The notes: a model not told the origin generated them from the letters alone. Shown: positions 45,252-54,888, numbered from the stretch's first letter. The stretch is DNA of 64,000 bases from Rossellomorea vietnamensis (GCF_008180615.1 NZ_VTEH01000003.1:65685-129684); one strand, 5' to 3'. Program-made: numbers and translations.

Positions 45252-46562
45252 ATGAGAATGGTGGATGTAATTGAAAAGAAACGGGACGGCAATGAGCTGA
45301 CCGCAGAAGAAATCAATTATTTTGTTGATGGATATACGGATGGATCGATCCCAGATTACCAGGCGAGCGCTTTAACAATGGCAATCTTCTTTCAAGGAAT
45401 GTCTGAAAGAGAGAGGGCTGACCTTACAATGGCAATGGTTAAGTCAGGAGATCAAATTGACTTGTCAGCGATTGAAGGAGTTAAAGTTGATAAGCACTCT
45501 ACAGGCGGTGTAGGCGATACGACGACTCTAGTCCTCGGGCCTCTTGTAGCGGCAGTCGGGGTTCCTGTTGCGAAAATGAGCGGCAGAGGTCTTGGCCACA
45601 CTGGCGGGACCATTGATAAGTTAGAGGCCGTTCCAGGTTTCCACGTGGAAATCGATAACGATGAATTCATCCGTCTTGTAAATGAAAACAAAATTGCCGT
45701 AATCGGTCAAAGCGGGAATCTGACACCTGCAGACAAGAAACTGTATTCTTTGCGTGATGTAACTGGAACAGTGAACAGCATTCCCCTGATTGCCTCATCG
45801 ATCATGAGTAAAAAGATTGCGGCAGGAGCTGACGCGATTGTCCTTGATGTAAAAACAGGGGCAGGGGCATTCATGAAAGAGCTCGATGATTCAAAAGAAC
45901 TTGCACAAGCAATGGTCAATATTGGAAATAACGTCGGACGTAAAACAATGGCGGTGATCTCTGATATGAGCCAGCCGCTTGGATTTGCAATCGGAAATGC
46001 CCTGGAAGTAAAAGAAGCCATTGATACACTGAATGGAGAAGGACCTGAGGACTTGACAGAGCTTTGCTTAACGCTTGGTAGTCATATGGTCTACCTTGCC
46101 GGCAAGGCAGAATCCCTTGAAGAAGCTCGGGGAAAATTAGTTTCTGCCATGAAGGATGGCTCAGCACTGAACAGCTTCAAGCTTTTCCTAAAATCACAGG
46201 GCGGGGATGAATCAGTCGTTGACCAGCCGGAAAAACTTCCAAAAGCTGCGCATGTTTTCGAGCTGGAAGCCAAGCAGGATGGATATGTATCAGAAATCAT
46301 TGCGGACTCTGTAGGAACAGCTGCTATGTGGCTTGGAGCAGGAAGAGCAACGAAAGATTCAGTAATCGATTTGGCTGTGGGATTGGAACTCAGGAAGAAA
46401 ATCGGTGATAAGGTCCAAAAAGGCGATTCTCTTGTAACCATCCACAGTAATACACAAGATATTGAAGATGTAAAAACAAAGTTGTATGAAAGCATTAAAG
46501 TGACAGAGAAACACGTGGACGCTCCTATACTTATACACGGAGAAATCAAAGAAACAGAATAA
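45252..46562 (+). CDS. pdp: Pyrimidine-nucleoside phosphorylase
   Basis: It cleaves thymidine, uridine and deoxyuridine. The 436-residue protein has the class II fold: [20 protein letters not shown] near residue 81, the family signature [16 protein letters not shown] near residue 112, and a C-terminal lipoyl-like beta domain. ATG 45252 follows GAGGTGA, while the ATG at 45246 overlaps that site. In B. subtilis pdp sits with dra and nupC elsewhere. Its presence here makes a complete purine and pyrimidine operon, ending in a strong terminator. Confidence 0.95.
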   Translation: MRMVDVIEKKRDGNELTAEEINYFVDGYTDGSIPDYQASALTMAIFFQGMSERERADLTMAMVKSGDQIDLSAIEGVKVDKHSTGGVGDTTTLVLGPLVAAVGVPVAKMSGRGLGHTGGTIDKLEAVPGFHVEIDNDEFIRLVNENKIAVIGQSGNLTPADKKLYSLRDVTGTVNSIPLIASSIMSKKIAAGADAIVLDVKTGAGAFMKELDDSKELAQAMVNIGNNVGRKTMAVISDMSQPLGFAIGNALEVKEAIDTLNGEGPEDLTELCLTLGSHMVYLAGKAESLEEARGKLVSAMKDGSALNSFKLFLKSQGGDESVVDQPEKLPKAAHVFELEAKQDGYVSEIIADSVGTAAMWLGAGRATKDSVIDLAVGLELRKKIGDKVQKGDSLVTIHSNTQDIEDVKTKLYESIKVTEKHVDAPILIHGEIKETE

Positions 46563-46587
46563 TGGAAGTGCGTGTCCACTATCCAGT

Positions 46588-46626
46588 AAAGGCAGAAGGC
46601 CCCTCGGGGCCCTCTGCCTTTTTTTA
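46588..46626 (+). terminator. Terminator of deoB-punA-pdp
   Basis: AAAGGCAGAAGGCCCC pairs with GGGGCCCTCTGCCTTT around a minimal loop, then T7. Confidence 0.94.
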
Positions 46627-46768
46627 AACCCTGGCTATGCCGGAGGTTCCAGAGAACTTATAACCTGGTATAGAACACCCTCTTTCTATACAAAAAGCCG
46701 GTTCCTTATCACTAGATGCCATTCCAGCAGGAGGGGAGGTATCCTTTGATTGGCATTAATATAGCCTA

Positions 46769-46965
46769 AAATAAGCGGAGTTTTTCCGGTTAAGCTTAAG
46801 AATTGAATGTGATTTAGGGTATATAAGCGGAATTTTTCCGCTTAAGCACAGCGTAACGAACTATTTTCGCATCTTTTATACAATTAAGCGGAATTTCTTC
46901 GCTTATTATAGCTATTTTTTACACTATCGCTATGACTTAAATAAGCGGAATTTCTCCGCTTATTT
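46769..46965. repeat. Palindrome array, family AAGCGGAA-TTCCGCTT
   Basis: Four short perfect or near-perfect palindromes (ATAAGCGGAATTTTTCCGCT with variants) begin near 46771, 46823, 46884 and 46941, so the intervals are 52, 61 and 57 bp. AT-rich spacers differ. The region between pdp and dacF contains no gene. Confidence 0.85.
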
Positions 46966-47013
46966 CTCCACGTTTTTTCAGCCGAAATAAGGAAGGCTTC
47001 CAGCCGCAGAGCA

Positions 47014-47043
47014 AACCACCAGTTTAAACTGGTGGTTTTGAGT
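47014..47043. terminator. Palindrome with T-tract upstream of dacF
   Basis: AAACCACCAGTTT is followed at once by AAACTGGTGGTTT, giving a perfect palindrome with A and T ends. It may be a terminator or a protein site. Confidence 0.6.
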
Positions 47044-47096
47044 ATATGAAAGAGAAATTGAACTGCATTAATTTTACAAATTCGTTGGAAATGACT

Positions 47097-47125
47097 GTAT
47101 AAAAAAGAGAAGGATGGAAAAAATG
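47097..47125 (+). promoter_or_regulatory. Candidate sigma-F/sigma-G promoter of dacF
   Basis: GTATA at 47097-47101 and GGAAAAAATG at 47116, 14 bp apart, fit the forespore pattern GYATA-N15-GGNNANNHTW. dacF is forespore-expressed in B. subtilis. Confidence 0.5.
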
Positions 47126-47171
47126 GTGCTATGCATGTTATGAAATTTGTACATTGAATGGAGGACCAGGA

Positions 47172-48335
47172 ATGAAACGAATACTATCGGCCATCCTTAT
47201 GTTAGTCATGATCGCTTCTACAATTGCTCCGTATGCAGCTGCAGAGGAGAAAAAGTCAGAATTGGCTCCTGGAGCTAAGTCTGCTATTTTAATTGAAAGA
47301 GACACAGGGACGGTTCTATATGATAAAAACAGCCATGAAAAGCTGCCGCCTGCATCCATGACTAAAATCATGACGATGATTTTGATTATGGAAGCCCTGG
47401 ACAAAGGGCAGATCAAATGGGAAGACAAAGTGAGGACAAGTGAGTATGCTGCCTCAATGGGCGGCTCACAAATCTTCCTTGAGCCTGGTGAAGAAATGAC
47501 TGTTAAAGAAATGCTGCTTGGCATTTCAATCGGCTCGGCTAATGATGCATCGGTTGCAATGGCAGAACATATTGCCGGCAGTGAAGAAGGCTTCGTGGAA
47601 AAGATGAACACCAAGGTGAAGGACCTGGGATTAAAGGATACCAACTTTAAAAATCCAACAGGACTTCCAGCTGAGGACCATGTCAGCTCAGCACATGATA
47701 TGTCAATGATGGCAAAAGAACTTTTGAAATATCAGGAAATCACCAATTTCACCGGGACATATGAATCCTATTTACGTGAAGATACGGATAAAAAATTCTG
47801 GCTGGTAAACACTAATAAGCTGGTACGTTTTTATCCAGGAGTAGACGGTCTAAAGACGGGCTTTACCAATGAGGCGAAGTACTGCCTGACAGCGACGGCA
47901 AAGAAAGACAATATGAGGGTTATCGCCGTTGTATTCGGAGAGCCGAGTCCAAAAGACCGAAACGCTGAAATCAGCAAGATGTTCGACTATGCGTTCAGTC
48001 AGTATCAAACGCAGCCTCTTTTTGAAAAAGGTGCGATTGTCGGAAAAACAAAAGTATCCAAAGGGAAAGATAAAGAAGTCGAAGCCATGACCAATGAGCC
48101 AATTTCTCTTTTAGCCAAGAAAGGTGAAAAGCTTGACGGTATTGAAAAGAAAGTTAAGTTGGATAAGCTGAAAGCACCTGTCAAAAAAGGAGATTCAATC
48201 GGCAAGCTTGTCATTGAAAAAGACGGAAAATCCCTGTCTGAAACTACTTTGATCGCTAAAGAAGATGTCCCTCTGGCAAGCTTCTGGCAGCTGTATAAGC
48301 GGGCATTCGGCATGTTTACGAAGAGCGGGAATTAA
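47172..48335 (+). CDS. dacF: D-alanyl-D-alanine carboxypeptidase DacF
   Basis: This penicillin-binding protein of the S11 class has 387 residues and trims peptide stems in spore peptidoglycan. A signal peptide (ILSAILMLVMIASTIAPYAAA) ends near residue 24. The active-site triad is SMTK near residue 62, SAN near residue 121 and KTG near residue 232. A C-terminal beta-domain with an amphipathic end anchors it. GGAGG is upstream of ATG 47172. It precedes spoIIAA, as in B. subtilis, where dacF read-through can include spoIIA. Confidence 0.94.
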   Translation: MKRILSAILMLVMIASTIAPYAAAEEKKSELAPGAKSAILIERDTGTVLYDKNSHEKLPPASMTKIMTMILIMEALDKGQIKWEDKVRTSEYAASMGGSQIFLEPGEEMTVKEMLLGISIGSANDASVAMAEHIAGSEEGFVEKMNTKVKDLGLKDTNFKNPTGLPAEDHVSSAHDMSMMAKELLKYQEITNFTGTYESYLREDTDKKFWLVNTNKLVRFYPGVDGLKTGFTNEAKYCLTATAKKDNMRVIAVVFGEPSPKDRNAEISKMFDYAFSQYQTQPLFEKGAIVGKTKVSKGKDKEVEAMTNEPISLLAKKGEKLDGIEKKVKLDKLKAPVKKGDSIGKLVIEKDGKSLSETTLIAKEDVPLASFWQLYKRAFGMFTKSGN

Positions 48336-48399
48336 TTGATCGCCTCCTTGTTGAAAAATTCAGCATAAAATGTCTAAATTCTTCTAGTTTTGTCTTGTA

Positions 48400-48429
48400 G
48401 AAGGAATTGGACTATAAAAAATAGAATTG
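48400..48429 (+). promoter_or_regulatory. Sigma-H promoter of the spoIIA operon
   Basis: GAAGGAATT (48400-48408) and ATAGAATTG (48421-48429), 12 bp apart, match the sigma-H consensus RNAGGAWWW-N11/12-RNNGAATWW in all but the last base. TGTCTAA at 48371 is one change from the Spo0A box TGTCGAA. This agrees with the known start-of-sporulation control of spoIIA. Confidence 0.78.
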
Positions 48430-48464
48430 ACTCACTATACGACAGAGAAGGAGGCCTGTGAATA

Positions 48465-48815
48465 GTGAGTCTTACTATTGGTCTGGAAGTTAGAAGTGAT
48501 GTACTTTGTATACGCCTGAGTGGGGAATTGGACCATCACACGGCAGAGCAGTTGAGGCAGCAAGCCTCTGAATTAATTGAAGAACATGGAATCAAGCACA
48601 TCGTACTGAATATGGAAGCCCTTGGATTTATGGACAGCTCAGGACTTGGTGTGATTTTAGGGAGATATAAACAAATCAAGCAAAAACACGGAGAAATGGT
48701 TGTCTGTGCAATATCCCCGGCAGTCAAACGATTATTTGAAATGTCAGGTCTTTTCAAAATCATTCGTTTAGAGCCGTCTGAAGAATTTGCATTACAAAGT
48801 CTGGGGGTTGCATAA
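48465..48815 (+). CDS. spoIIAA: Anti-sigma-F factor antagonist SpoIIAA
   Basis: This STAS-domain protein of 116 residues frees sigma-F by binding SpoIIAB. The phosphorylated serine is Ser58 in [13 protein letters not shown]. Dephosphorylation by SpoIIE in the forespore activates it. GTG 48465 is behind GGAGGCC. It lies 2 bases before spoIIAB. Full length, with no missing conserved residues. Confidence 0.96.
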   Translation: MSLTIGLEVRSDVLCIRLSGELDHHTAEQLRQQASELIEEHGIKHIVLNMEALGFMDSSGLGVILGRYKQIKQKHGEMVVCAISPAVKRLFEMSGLFKIIRLEPSEEFALQSLGVA

Positions 48816-48816
48816 A

Positions 48817-49257
48817 ATGAAAAATGAAATGAATATCCAATTCAGTGCAGTGAGCCAAAATGAATCCTTTGCCCGGGTTACGGTAGCTTCATTTATTGCC
48901 CAGCTGGATCCGACGATGGACGAACTGACGGAAATCAAGACAGTAGTATCAGAGGCTGTCACAAATGCCATAATTCATGGGTATGACAACAACCCTGACT
49001 GCTTTGTATATATCACAGTCAGAATGGAAGAAGGCTTCATCGACATGGAAATTAGGGATGATGGTATCGGAATCGGGGATGTAGAGGAAGCGCGCCAGCC
49101 ATTGTTTACTACCAAACCGGAGCTTGAACGTTCTGGAATGGGGTTTACCATCATGGAAAATTTTATGGATGAGATAGAAGTAAATTCGCAACCTGGAGCA
49201 GGCACAACCGTTCGTTTAAAAAAGCATTTAGCCAATAGTAGAGCGCTATGCAATTAA
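48817..49257 (+). CDS. spoIIAB: Anti-sigma-F factor SpoIIAB
   Basis: The 146-residue serine kinase binds ATP through a GHKL fold. The N-box is [14 protein letters not shown] near residue 45, the G1 region [20 protein letters not shown] near residue 77, and G2 [16 protein letters not shown] near residue 104. It holds sigma-F or phosphorylates SpoIIAA on Ser58. ATG 48817 is preceded by CTGGGGGTTG. It is the middle gene of the operon. Confidence 0.96.
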   Translation: MKNEMNIQFSAVSQNESFARVTVASFIAQLDPTMDELTEIKTVVSEAVTNAIIHGYDNNPDCFVYITVRMEEGFIDMEIRDDGIGIGDVEEARQPLFTTKPELERSGMGFTIMENFMDEIEVNSQPGAGTTVRLKKHLANSRALCN

Positions 49258-49269
49258 GGAGCCGTGCTT

Positions 49270-50031
49270 ATGGATGTGGAAGTTAAGAAGGACAAAGAGC
49301 AGAGCTTTTTAAAAGATACCGAAGTTAAAGAGCTCATACAGCTAAGCCAGGAAGGTGACCAGTCAGCCAGGGATACCATTGTCCAAAAAAATATGAGGCT
49401 TGTCTGGTCGGTTGTTCAGCGATTTTTGAATCGCGGATATGAACCGGACGATCTTTTTCAAATCGGCTGCATTGGCCTTCTCAAGTCTGTGGATAAATTT
49501 GACTTATCCTATGATGTGAAGTTCTCAACCTATGCGGTCCCGATGATTATTGGTGAAATACAAAGATTTATAAGAGATGATGGAACAGTAAAAGTAAGCC
49601 GTTCTTTAAAGGAAATGGGGAACCGGATTCGGAGGACAAAAGACGAATTATCAAAGGCTTTCGGAAGGGTTCCGACCATCAATGAAATCGCTGCTCACCT
49701 GGAACTGTCTCCAGAGGAAGTCGTCATGGCACAGGAAGCCAGCAGAGCACCATCCTCTATTCACGAAACAGTGTATGAGAATGATGGAGACCCAATTACA
49801 CTTTTGGACCAGATATCCGATAACTCAGATCAGAAATGGTTCGATAAAATAGCCTTGAAGGAAGCGATCAGGGAACTGGACGAAAGAGAGCGGCTGATCG
49901 TCTATCTCCGCTACTATAAAGACCAGACCCAGTCAGAAGTTGCAGATAGGCTTGGCATTTCACAGGTGCAGGTATCGCGGCTTGAAAAAAAGATTCTTCA
50001 CAATATGAAGGATAAAATGAATTTGATATAA
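49270..50031 (+). CDS. sigF: RNA polymerase sigma-F factor
   Basis: The forespore-specific sigma-70 factor has 253 residues. Region 2 includes GYEPDDLFQIGCIGLLKSVD then STYAVPMIIGEIQRFIRDDG near residue 60-105. Region 3 follows, and region 4 ends with EVADRLGISQVQVSRLEKKI. ATG 49270 lies 8 bases after AAGGAG, whereas GTG 49264 overlaps it. It directs early forespore genes. The operon ends in a terminator at 50037-50076. Confidence 0.96.
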   Translation: MDVEVKKDKEQSFLKDTEVKELIQLSQEGDQSARDTIVQKNMRLVWSVVQRFLNRGYEPDDLFQIGCIGLLKSVDKFDLSYDVKFSTYAVPMIIGEIQRFIRDDGTVKVSRSLKEMGNRIRRTKDELSKAFGRVPTINEIAAHLELSPEEVVMAQEASRAPSSIHETVYENDGDPITLLDQISDNSDQKWFDKIALKEAIRELDERERLIVYLRYYKDQTQSEVADRLGISQVQVSRLEKKILHNMKDKMNLI

Positions 50032-50036
50032 GAGTT

Positions 50037-50076
50037 AAAAGAAGCAAATCGCATGCAGGCGGTTTGCTTCTTTTTT
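50037..50076 (+). terminator. Terminator of spoIIA-sigF
   Basis: GAAGCAAA and TTTGCTTC frame a loop of about 13 bases, followed by T6. It separates sigF from the spoVA genes. Confidence 0.9.
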
Positions 50077-50259
50077 GTATTCGCACAACAGAGAGCATCG
50101 AATCAGCATAAACAAAATCGATGTCAACAGATGATTCTCTCTCATTTGAAACTGGGAAAACCACAAAAACACATATCCAACCCATCAGCAAGAACACTAT
50201 TCATTCCTCCGCAAAAAACAGTTAGCAATTATTGGCTTCATGAAATTTTTGTCTGAAAT

Positions 50260-50289
50260 CCATACTATTTATACAAGCAGGAAAATAAT
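50260..50289 (+). promoter_or_regulatory. Candidate sigma-G promoter of spoVA
   Basis: CCATA at 50260-50264 and GGAAAATAAT at 50280, 15 bp apart, fit a forespore promoter (GYATA-N15-GGNNANNHTW) with two mismatches. spoVA is sigma-G transcribed in B. subtilis. Confidence 0.5.
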
Positions 50290-50310
50290 GTTGACCAGGA
50301 TGTGATCTAG

Positions 50311-50931
50311 ATGGAAGGTTCAGTATATATTCGGCTTAGACATAGGCTGCAGGTTAGACCGGAAAGCAGTATCCTGCTTGAAAATACTGCCCAGATCATC
50401 GCGCCTGAACATTATCTTCAGTCCATTCGGAAGATTGTTCTTCATAAGGTGACAGAAGAGGATAAGAATATTATTATCCTCGATCTCATGAGAGTTATTT
50501 CTCAAATTAAAGCTGTACTGCCAAATGTGGATGTTCAAACAATCGGGCCTTCCCAGACGATTGTGGAAGTGGTGTACAAGAGGAAAAAGGTTTCACCGCC
50601 AATGTTCGCTGCTGTCTGGCTTTTGCTGTTCATTGGGGCAGCTATGGCCATCATGAATTTTCATGAGGATGTCAGTATGCGGGAGGTACATCAGCGCCTG
50701 TATCTCATGATGACAGGACACGAAGACCCCCATCCGTTATTATTTCAGGTTCCTTATTCCTTTGGTCTTGGTTTGGGAATGATTTTATTTTTCAACCATG
50801 TATTTCGAAAGAGAATCAATGAAGAGCCCAGCCCTCTTGAGGTTGAAATGTTCAACTACCAGCAGGACCTCGATCAATACGTAATAATGCATGAAAATAA
50901 AGAGAGCATGAAGCACCTTGATGACCATTAG
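50311..50931 (+). CDS. spoVAA: Stage V sporulation protein AA
   Basis: SpoVAA is part of the spore inner membrane dipicolinate (DPA) channel. The 206-residue protein has an N-terminal cytoplasmic domain (MEGSVYIRLRHRLQVRPESS) and two membrane helices (residues about 95-115 and 150-168). Its last bases overlap spoVAB by 14. The assignment comes from length, position and family likeness. It is followed by spoVAB and then jumps to spoVAEa. Confidence 0.92.
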   Translation: MEGSVYIRLRHRLQVRPESSILLENTAQIIAPEHYLQSIRKIVLHKVTEEDKNIIILDLMRVISQIKAVLPNVDVQTIGPSQTIVEVVYKRKKVSPPMFAAVWLLLFIGAAMAIMNFHEDVSMREVHQRLYLMMTGHEDPHPLLFQVPYSFGLGLGMILFFNHVFRKRINEEPSPLEVEMFNYQQDLDQYVIMHENKESMKHLDDH

Positions 50932-51343
50932 CATCGTTATCTTATGCTTTGTAGGCCTTGCCGGGGGACTTGCTGTGGGCTCAGGCCTGGTAGCCTTTTT
51001 GACAGTGCTGGGAATCATTCCCCGATTGACCCAATTAACCAAGACGATGAAAATGATTCATTTTTATGAATGGGCGGTAGTATTTGGGGCCGTTATTGGA
51101 AGCATCTTCAGTTTAAATGAATTCACTTTGATATTCTCGCCGTTTGTTCTAATACCTATTGGCTTAATGAGCGGCACCTTTGTAGGAATGCTGGCCGCAG
51201 CCCTAACAGAAGTATTGAATGTTTTACCGATACTCACAAAAAGAATCGGGATCAATGACCGTATCATCACTCTTTTAATGGCGATTGTCTTCGGTAAAGT
51301 GCTGGGATCACTGTTTCACTGGTTGTATTTTGTCCGCTTATAA
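50918..51343 (+). CDS. spoVAB: Stage V sporulation protein AB
   Basis: This highly hydrophobic 141-residue membrane protein of the SpoVA complex has four predicted helices. It begins MTISIVILCFVGLAGGLAVG, with GLMSGTFVGMLAAALTEVLN near residue 90. Two tandem ATG codons lie at the start. In B. subtilis spoVAC would follow. Here the next start is 15 bases away and encodes SpoVAEa. Confidence 0.92.
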   Translation: MMTISIVILCFVGLAGGLAVGSGLVAFLTVLGIIPRLTQLTKTMKMIHFYEWAVVFGAVIGSIFSLNEFTLIFSPFVLIPIGLMSGTFVGMLAAALTEVLNVLPILTKRIGINDRIITLLMAIVFGKVLGSLFHWLYFVRL

Positions 51344-51358
51344 AGGAGGAGAGCTCTT

Positions 51359-51928
51359 ATGGCAGAAAAGAAAAACGTGATAATCATTACTGATGGAGAT
51401 GAATACGCCAGGAGAGCAATCGAGGCAGCGGCAAGGGAATACGGTGCCCGGTGCATTTCCAGATCCCAAGGCAATCCGTCGGTTCTAAAGGGAAGTCAAA
51501 TTGCAGGATTGATCAAGAAGGCAAAGGGAGATTTGGTGTTTGTGATGTTTGATGACAGTGGTTTTCTAGGAGAAGGCAGTGGTGAGGCAGCTATGAAATA
51601 TGTGGTGAATTGCAAGGAATTCAACATTCTTGGAGCTATTGCGGTAGCTTCCAAAACAAGACAGGCTGAATGGACACGAGTGGATGTGTGTGTCGATAAA
51701 TTCGGGGAACTGACTCCCTATGGCGTTGATAAATTTGGTGTTCCAGAAAATGAGATAGGGCGGCTCAATGGTGATACAGTGTACAGCTTGGACCAGTTGA
51801 AGCTGCCTATTGTGGTAGGCGTGGGCGACATTGGGAAGATGGCGAAGAGGGACCATTTCTCCAGGGGAGCTCCTATTACTAAAAAAGCAGTGGAAATAAT
51901 ACTCGAAAGGAGCGGTTATCTTGCCTAA
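51359..51928 (+). CDS. spoVAEA: Stage V sporulation protein AEa
   Basis: This soluble protein of 189 residues has the SpoVAEa fold: VIIITDGDEYARRAIEAAAR near residue 6, GNPSVLKGSQIAGLIKKA near residue 40, DDSGFLGEGSGEAAMKYV near residue 68, and GVGDIGKMAKRDHFSRGAP near residue 160. It is not SpoVAC, SpoVAD or SpoVAEb, since it lacks their membrane helices and the thiolase-like domain. AAAGGAGGAGAGC precedes the ATG. It overlaps spoVAF. Confidence 0.9.
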   Translation: MAEKKNVIIITDGDEYARRAIEAAAREYGARCISRSQGNPSVLKGSQIAGLIKKAKGDLVFVMFDDSGFLGEGSGEAAMKYVVNCKEFNILGAIAVASKTRQAEWTRVDVCVDKFGELTPYGVDKFGVPENEIGRLNGDTVYSLDQLKLPIVVGVGDIGKMAKRDHFSRGAPITKKAVEIILERSGYLA

Positions 51929-53405
51929 TATGGAAAGAGAAAAGACACCAATACCGGGAGAACTTGGAAAATTGGAACAACTGATGATCGACACAACCGG
52001 ATTGAACAAAAGCTTCGACCTCGGTGTAAGGAAATTGAAGATTCTTCATAAAGGTGTTCACATATATTATATTAACGGTTTGTGTGATACTCAGTTCATT
52101 ATGAGGATTGTGGAAAATCTGGTTGAGGTTAATGATCATGAAAGGCTCTCATCGAAACTTCCTGAAATTGTTCAGAACAGAATCCCTCATCAATCTATAG
52201 CACCGGTGAAAACGGTTGAAGAAATGGTGGATGAGGTCTTGTGCGGCCTGATTGCGGTTGTAGTAGAAGATGAACAGGAAGCGCTGATAGTCGATGTAAG
52301 AAGTTATCCAGGCAGACAGCCGCAGGAACCGGATACGGAAAAAGTGGTACGAGGATCACGCGATGGGTACGTGGAAAATATCATCGTTAATACAGCTTTG
52401 ACGAGAAGAAGGATCAGGGACCCACGCCTGAGATTCGAGATATTCCGGGTAGGTGAAAGATCCAAAACGGATATTTCTATTGCTTATATTGAGGATGTGG
52501 CTAATCCTTCCCTGATCAACATCATTAAAAATGAATTAAAAGCTATTAAGATAGACGGCCTCACCATGGCGGATAAAACAGTAGAAGAATTCTTGGTGAA
52601 ACAAGGCTACAATCCATTTCCACTGGTCAGATACACAGAAAGAGCAGATATTGGCGCGACTCATTTACTTGAAGGGCATGTACTGATTTTCGTGGATACG
52701 TCTCCCAGTGTCATCATAACTCCCACTACGTATTTTCATCATCTGCAGCATGCGGAGGAATACAGGCAGTCTCCGGCTGTCGGAACATTCGTAAGGTGGG
52801 CCAGGTTCGTTGGACTGCTTGCCAGTGTATTTTTACTGCCGCTTTGGTATTTGTTTGTACTTGATCCATCGCTTCTTCCGCCGCAGCTTGAATTTATCGG
52901 GCCGAATGAGGAAACAAACATACCTGTCATCGTCCAGTTATTGATGGCTGATTTGGGAATAGAATTCCTGAGGCTCGCGGCCATACATACCCCGACACCG
53001 CTCTCAACAGCCATGGGGTTGATCGCAGCCGTATTGATCGGACAGATTGCCATCGACGTGGGATTGTTCGTTCCGGAGGTCATCTTATATGTGTCAGTGG
53101 CCGCGATTGGAACATTCTCCACACCAAGTTATGAATTGAGTGTAGCCAATAAGCTTCTGCGCCTGGCCTTGTTAATAGTGGTGGCGATTTTCGGCATACC
53201 AGGGTTAGTCGTTGGATCAACTGTTTTCCTGCTTCTGCTGGTCAGAATCCGCTCATTGAACACACCATATTTATGGCCGTTTATTCCTTTCAGTCCTAGA
53301 GCATTTATGCAAATCATCATTAGACGTTCAATGCCGGGATCGAAAATCAGGCCGAGTATCGTCCAGCCGAGAAACAAATATAAACAGCCGGCAAAATCCC
53401 GTTAG
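51921..53405 (+). CDS. spoVAF: Stage V sporulation protein AF
   Basis: SpoVAF is a 494-residue inner-membrane protein related to the germinant receptor A subunits (GerA family). It has an N-terminal soluble domain with GVRKLKILHKGVHIYYINGL and ENIIVNTALTRRRIRDPRL, then about five membrane helices from residue 290 to 465. TTG 51921 lies 8 bases after AAAGGAG and overlaps spoVAEA by 8 bases. Together they may form an ion channel with the partner SpoVAEa-type proteins. Confidence 0.92.
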   Translation: MPNMEREKTPIPGELGKLEQLMIDTTGLNKSFDLGVRKLKILHKGVHIYYINGLCDTQFIMRIVENLVEVNDHERLSSKLPEIVQNRIPHQSIAPVKTVEEMVDEVLCGLIAVVVEDEQEALIVDVRSYPGRQPQEPDTEKVVRGSRDGYVENIIVNTALTRRRIRDPRLRFEIFRVGERSKTDISIAYIEDVANPSLINIIKNELKAIKIDGLTMADKTVEEFLVKQGYNPFPLVRYTERADIGATHLLEGHVLIFVDTSPSVIITPTTYFHHLQHAEEYRQSPAVGTFVRWARFVGLLASVFLLPLWYLFVLDPSLLPPQLEFIGPNEETNIPVIVQLLMADLGIEFLRLAAIHTPTPLSTAMGLIAAVLIGQIAIDVGLFVPEVILYVSVAAIGTFSTPSYELSVANKLLRLALLIVVAIFGIPGLVVGSTVFLLLLVRIRSLNTPYLWPFIPFSPRAFMQIIIRRSMPGSKIRPSIVQPRNKYKQPAKSR

Positions 53406-53482
53406 GATTGCAACACTGCTCATTCTGTGATAAATTTACTTTTAATTACTAAAGCGATAAAGCAGTCAAAGGGATGAGAAGA

Positions 53483-54790
53483 ATGCATTTTAATGGAACT
53501 GCCAGAATCAACAGTCGTGACCACTTGGAAATCGGGGGAGTCGACACTGTAGAATTGGCAAAAGAATATGGAACTCCGTTATATATTTACGATGTAGAAT
53601 TGATCAGAGATAGAGCCAGAGGTTTCAAAGACACATTTGAAGATCTTGGCATTAAAGCTCAAGTAGCTTATGCAAGCAAGGCTTTTTCTTCAGTCGCGGT
53701 TTTTCAATTGATGGCTGAAGAAGGTTTGTCTTTGGATGTTGTATCCGGAGGGGAACTGTTTACAGCTATTAAAGCGGGATTCCCTGCTGAACGTATACAT
53801 TTTCATGGCAATAACAAAAGCGAAGCAGAACTAAGAATGGCGTTGGAGCATGAAATCGGCTGTATAGTCGTTGATAATTTTTATGAAATTCAGCTGCTGG
53901 AAGAGGTTTGCCGTGATTTAAACCAGACGATGGATATATTAATCAGGGTAACTCCTGGGATTGAAGCACATACCCACGATTATATCCTCACAGGTCAAGA
54001 AGATTCAAAGTTTGGCTTTGGTTTGGAAAACGGGCAGACTGAAGAAGCATTGCTGAGAGCGGTAAAATCCCCTCATTTGAATGTGCTTGGCCTGCATTGC
54101 CATATTGGATCACAGATTTTCGAGACGACTGGTTTCGTGCTCGCAGCGAGCAAGATCATTGGCAAGTTGGCTCAATGGAAAGAACAACACGGCTACACGG
54201 CAGAAGTGCTTAACCTGGGCGGAGGCTTTGGGATTAGATACACAGCTGAAGATGATCCGATTCCAGCTTCTCAGTATGTTAAGGAGATTATAGCGGAGGT
54301 AAGAAAGAAAGCCGAAGAATCCAACCTTGATATGCCGGAAATCTGGATCGAGCCGGGGCGTTCTCTAGTTGGTGACGCGGGGACCACTTTGTATAGCGTG
54401 GGGTCCAGCAAAGAAGTTCCGGATATCAGAAAATATCTGGCGGTGGACGGCGGAATGAGTGACAATATCCGTCCTGCTCTCTACGAAGCAAAGTATGAAG
54501 CGATTCTTGCGAATAAAGCCGGACAGCCGATTCAGGAAACCGTATCGATTGCAGGAAAATGCTGTGAATCAGGAGATATGTTAATCTGGGATCTTCCCCT
54601 GCCTGAATCCTCGCAAGGAGATATTCTTGCTGTATTCTGTACAGGTGCCTACGGGTATTCCATGGCAAACAATTATAACAGAATTCCCAGGCCGCCAGTA
54701 GTCTTCGTGGAAAATGGTGAAGCAAAACTCGTCATCAGAAGAGAAAGCTTTGAAGATCTTGTTAAACTGGACTTGTCCCTTAACGAATAA
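53483..54790 (+). CDS. lysA: Diaminopimelate decarboxylase
   Basis: The enzyme makes lysine from meso-diaminopimelate, the last step of the pathway. This PLP-dependent fold-III enzyme of 435 residues binds PLP through the Lys of AQVAYASKAFSS near residue 52. HCHIGSQIFETTGF near residue 200 and GGGFGIRY near residue 246 are typical, with EPGRSLVGDAG near residue 289 and CCESGDML near residue 358. ATG 53483 is 9 bases after AAAGGG. No lysine riboswitch is visible in the 77-bp leader. Confidence 0.95.
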   Translation: MHFNGTARINSRDHLEIGGVDTVELAKEYGTPLYIYDVELIRDRARGFKDTFEDLGIKAQVAYASKAFSSVAVFQLMAEEGLSLDVVSGGELFTAIKAGFPAERIHFHGNNKSEAELRMALEHEIGCIVVDNFYEIQLLEEVCRDLNQTMDILIRVTPGIEAHTHDYILTGQEDSKFGFGLENGQTEEALLRAVKSPHLNVLGLHCHIGSQIFETTGFVLAASKIIGKLAQWKEQHGYTAEVLNLGGGFGIRYTAEDDPIPASQYVKEIIAEVRKKAEESNLDMPEIWIEPGRSLVGDAGTTLYSVGSSKEVPDIRKYLAVDGGMSDNIRPALYEAKYEAILANKAGQPIQETVSIAGKCCESGDMLIWDLPLPESSQGDILAVFCTGAYGYSMANNYNRIPRPPVVFVENGEAKLVIRRESFEDLVKLDLSLNE

Positions 54791-54801
54791 TATTCTATAG
54801 T

Positions 54802-54836
54802 GGAGGCGGACACAAAGTGTGTCTGCCTCTTTTTTC
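54802..54836 (+). terminator. Terminator of lysA
   Basis: GGAGGCGGACAC pairs with GTGTCTGCCTC around AAA and ends in T6. Confidence 0.92.
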
Positions 54837-54888
54837 AGCAGGGTGCACAGGCGGAATTTTATTGACAAGACAAAGGAGCTGCACGATT

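Noticed and set aside
50032..50310. A gene between sigF and spoVAA
   Set aside because: Only the terminator and a promoter were found; small frames lack ribosome sites.
53406..53482. Lysine riboswitch before lysA
   Set aside because: The 77-bp gap is too short for the roughly 180-base L-box and shows no conserved parts.
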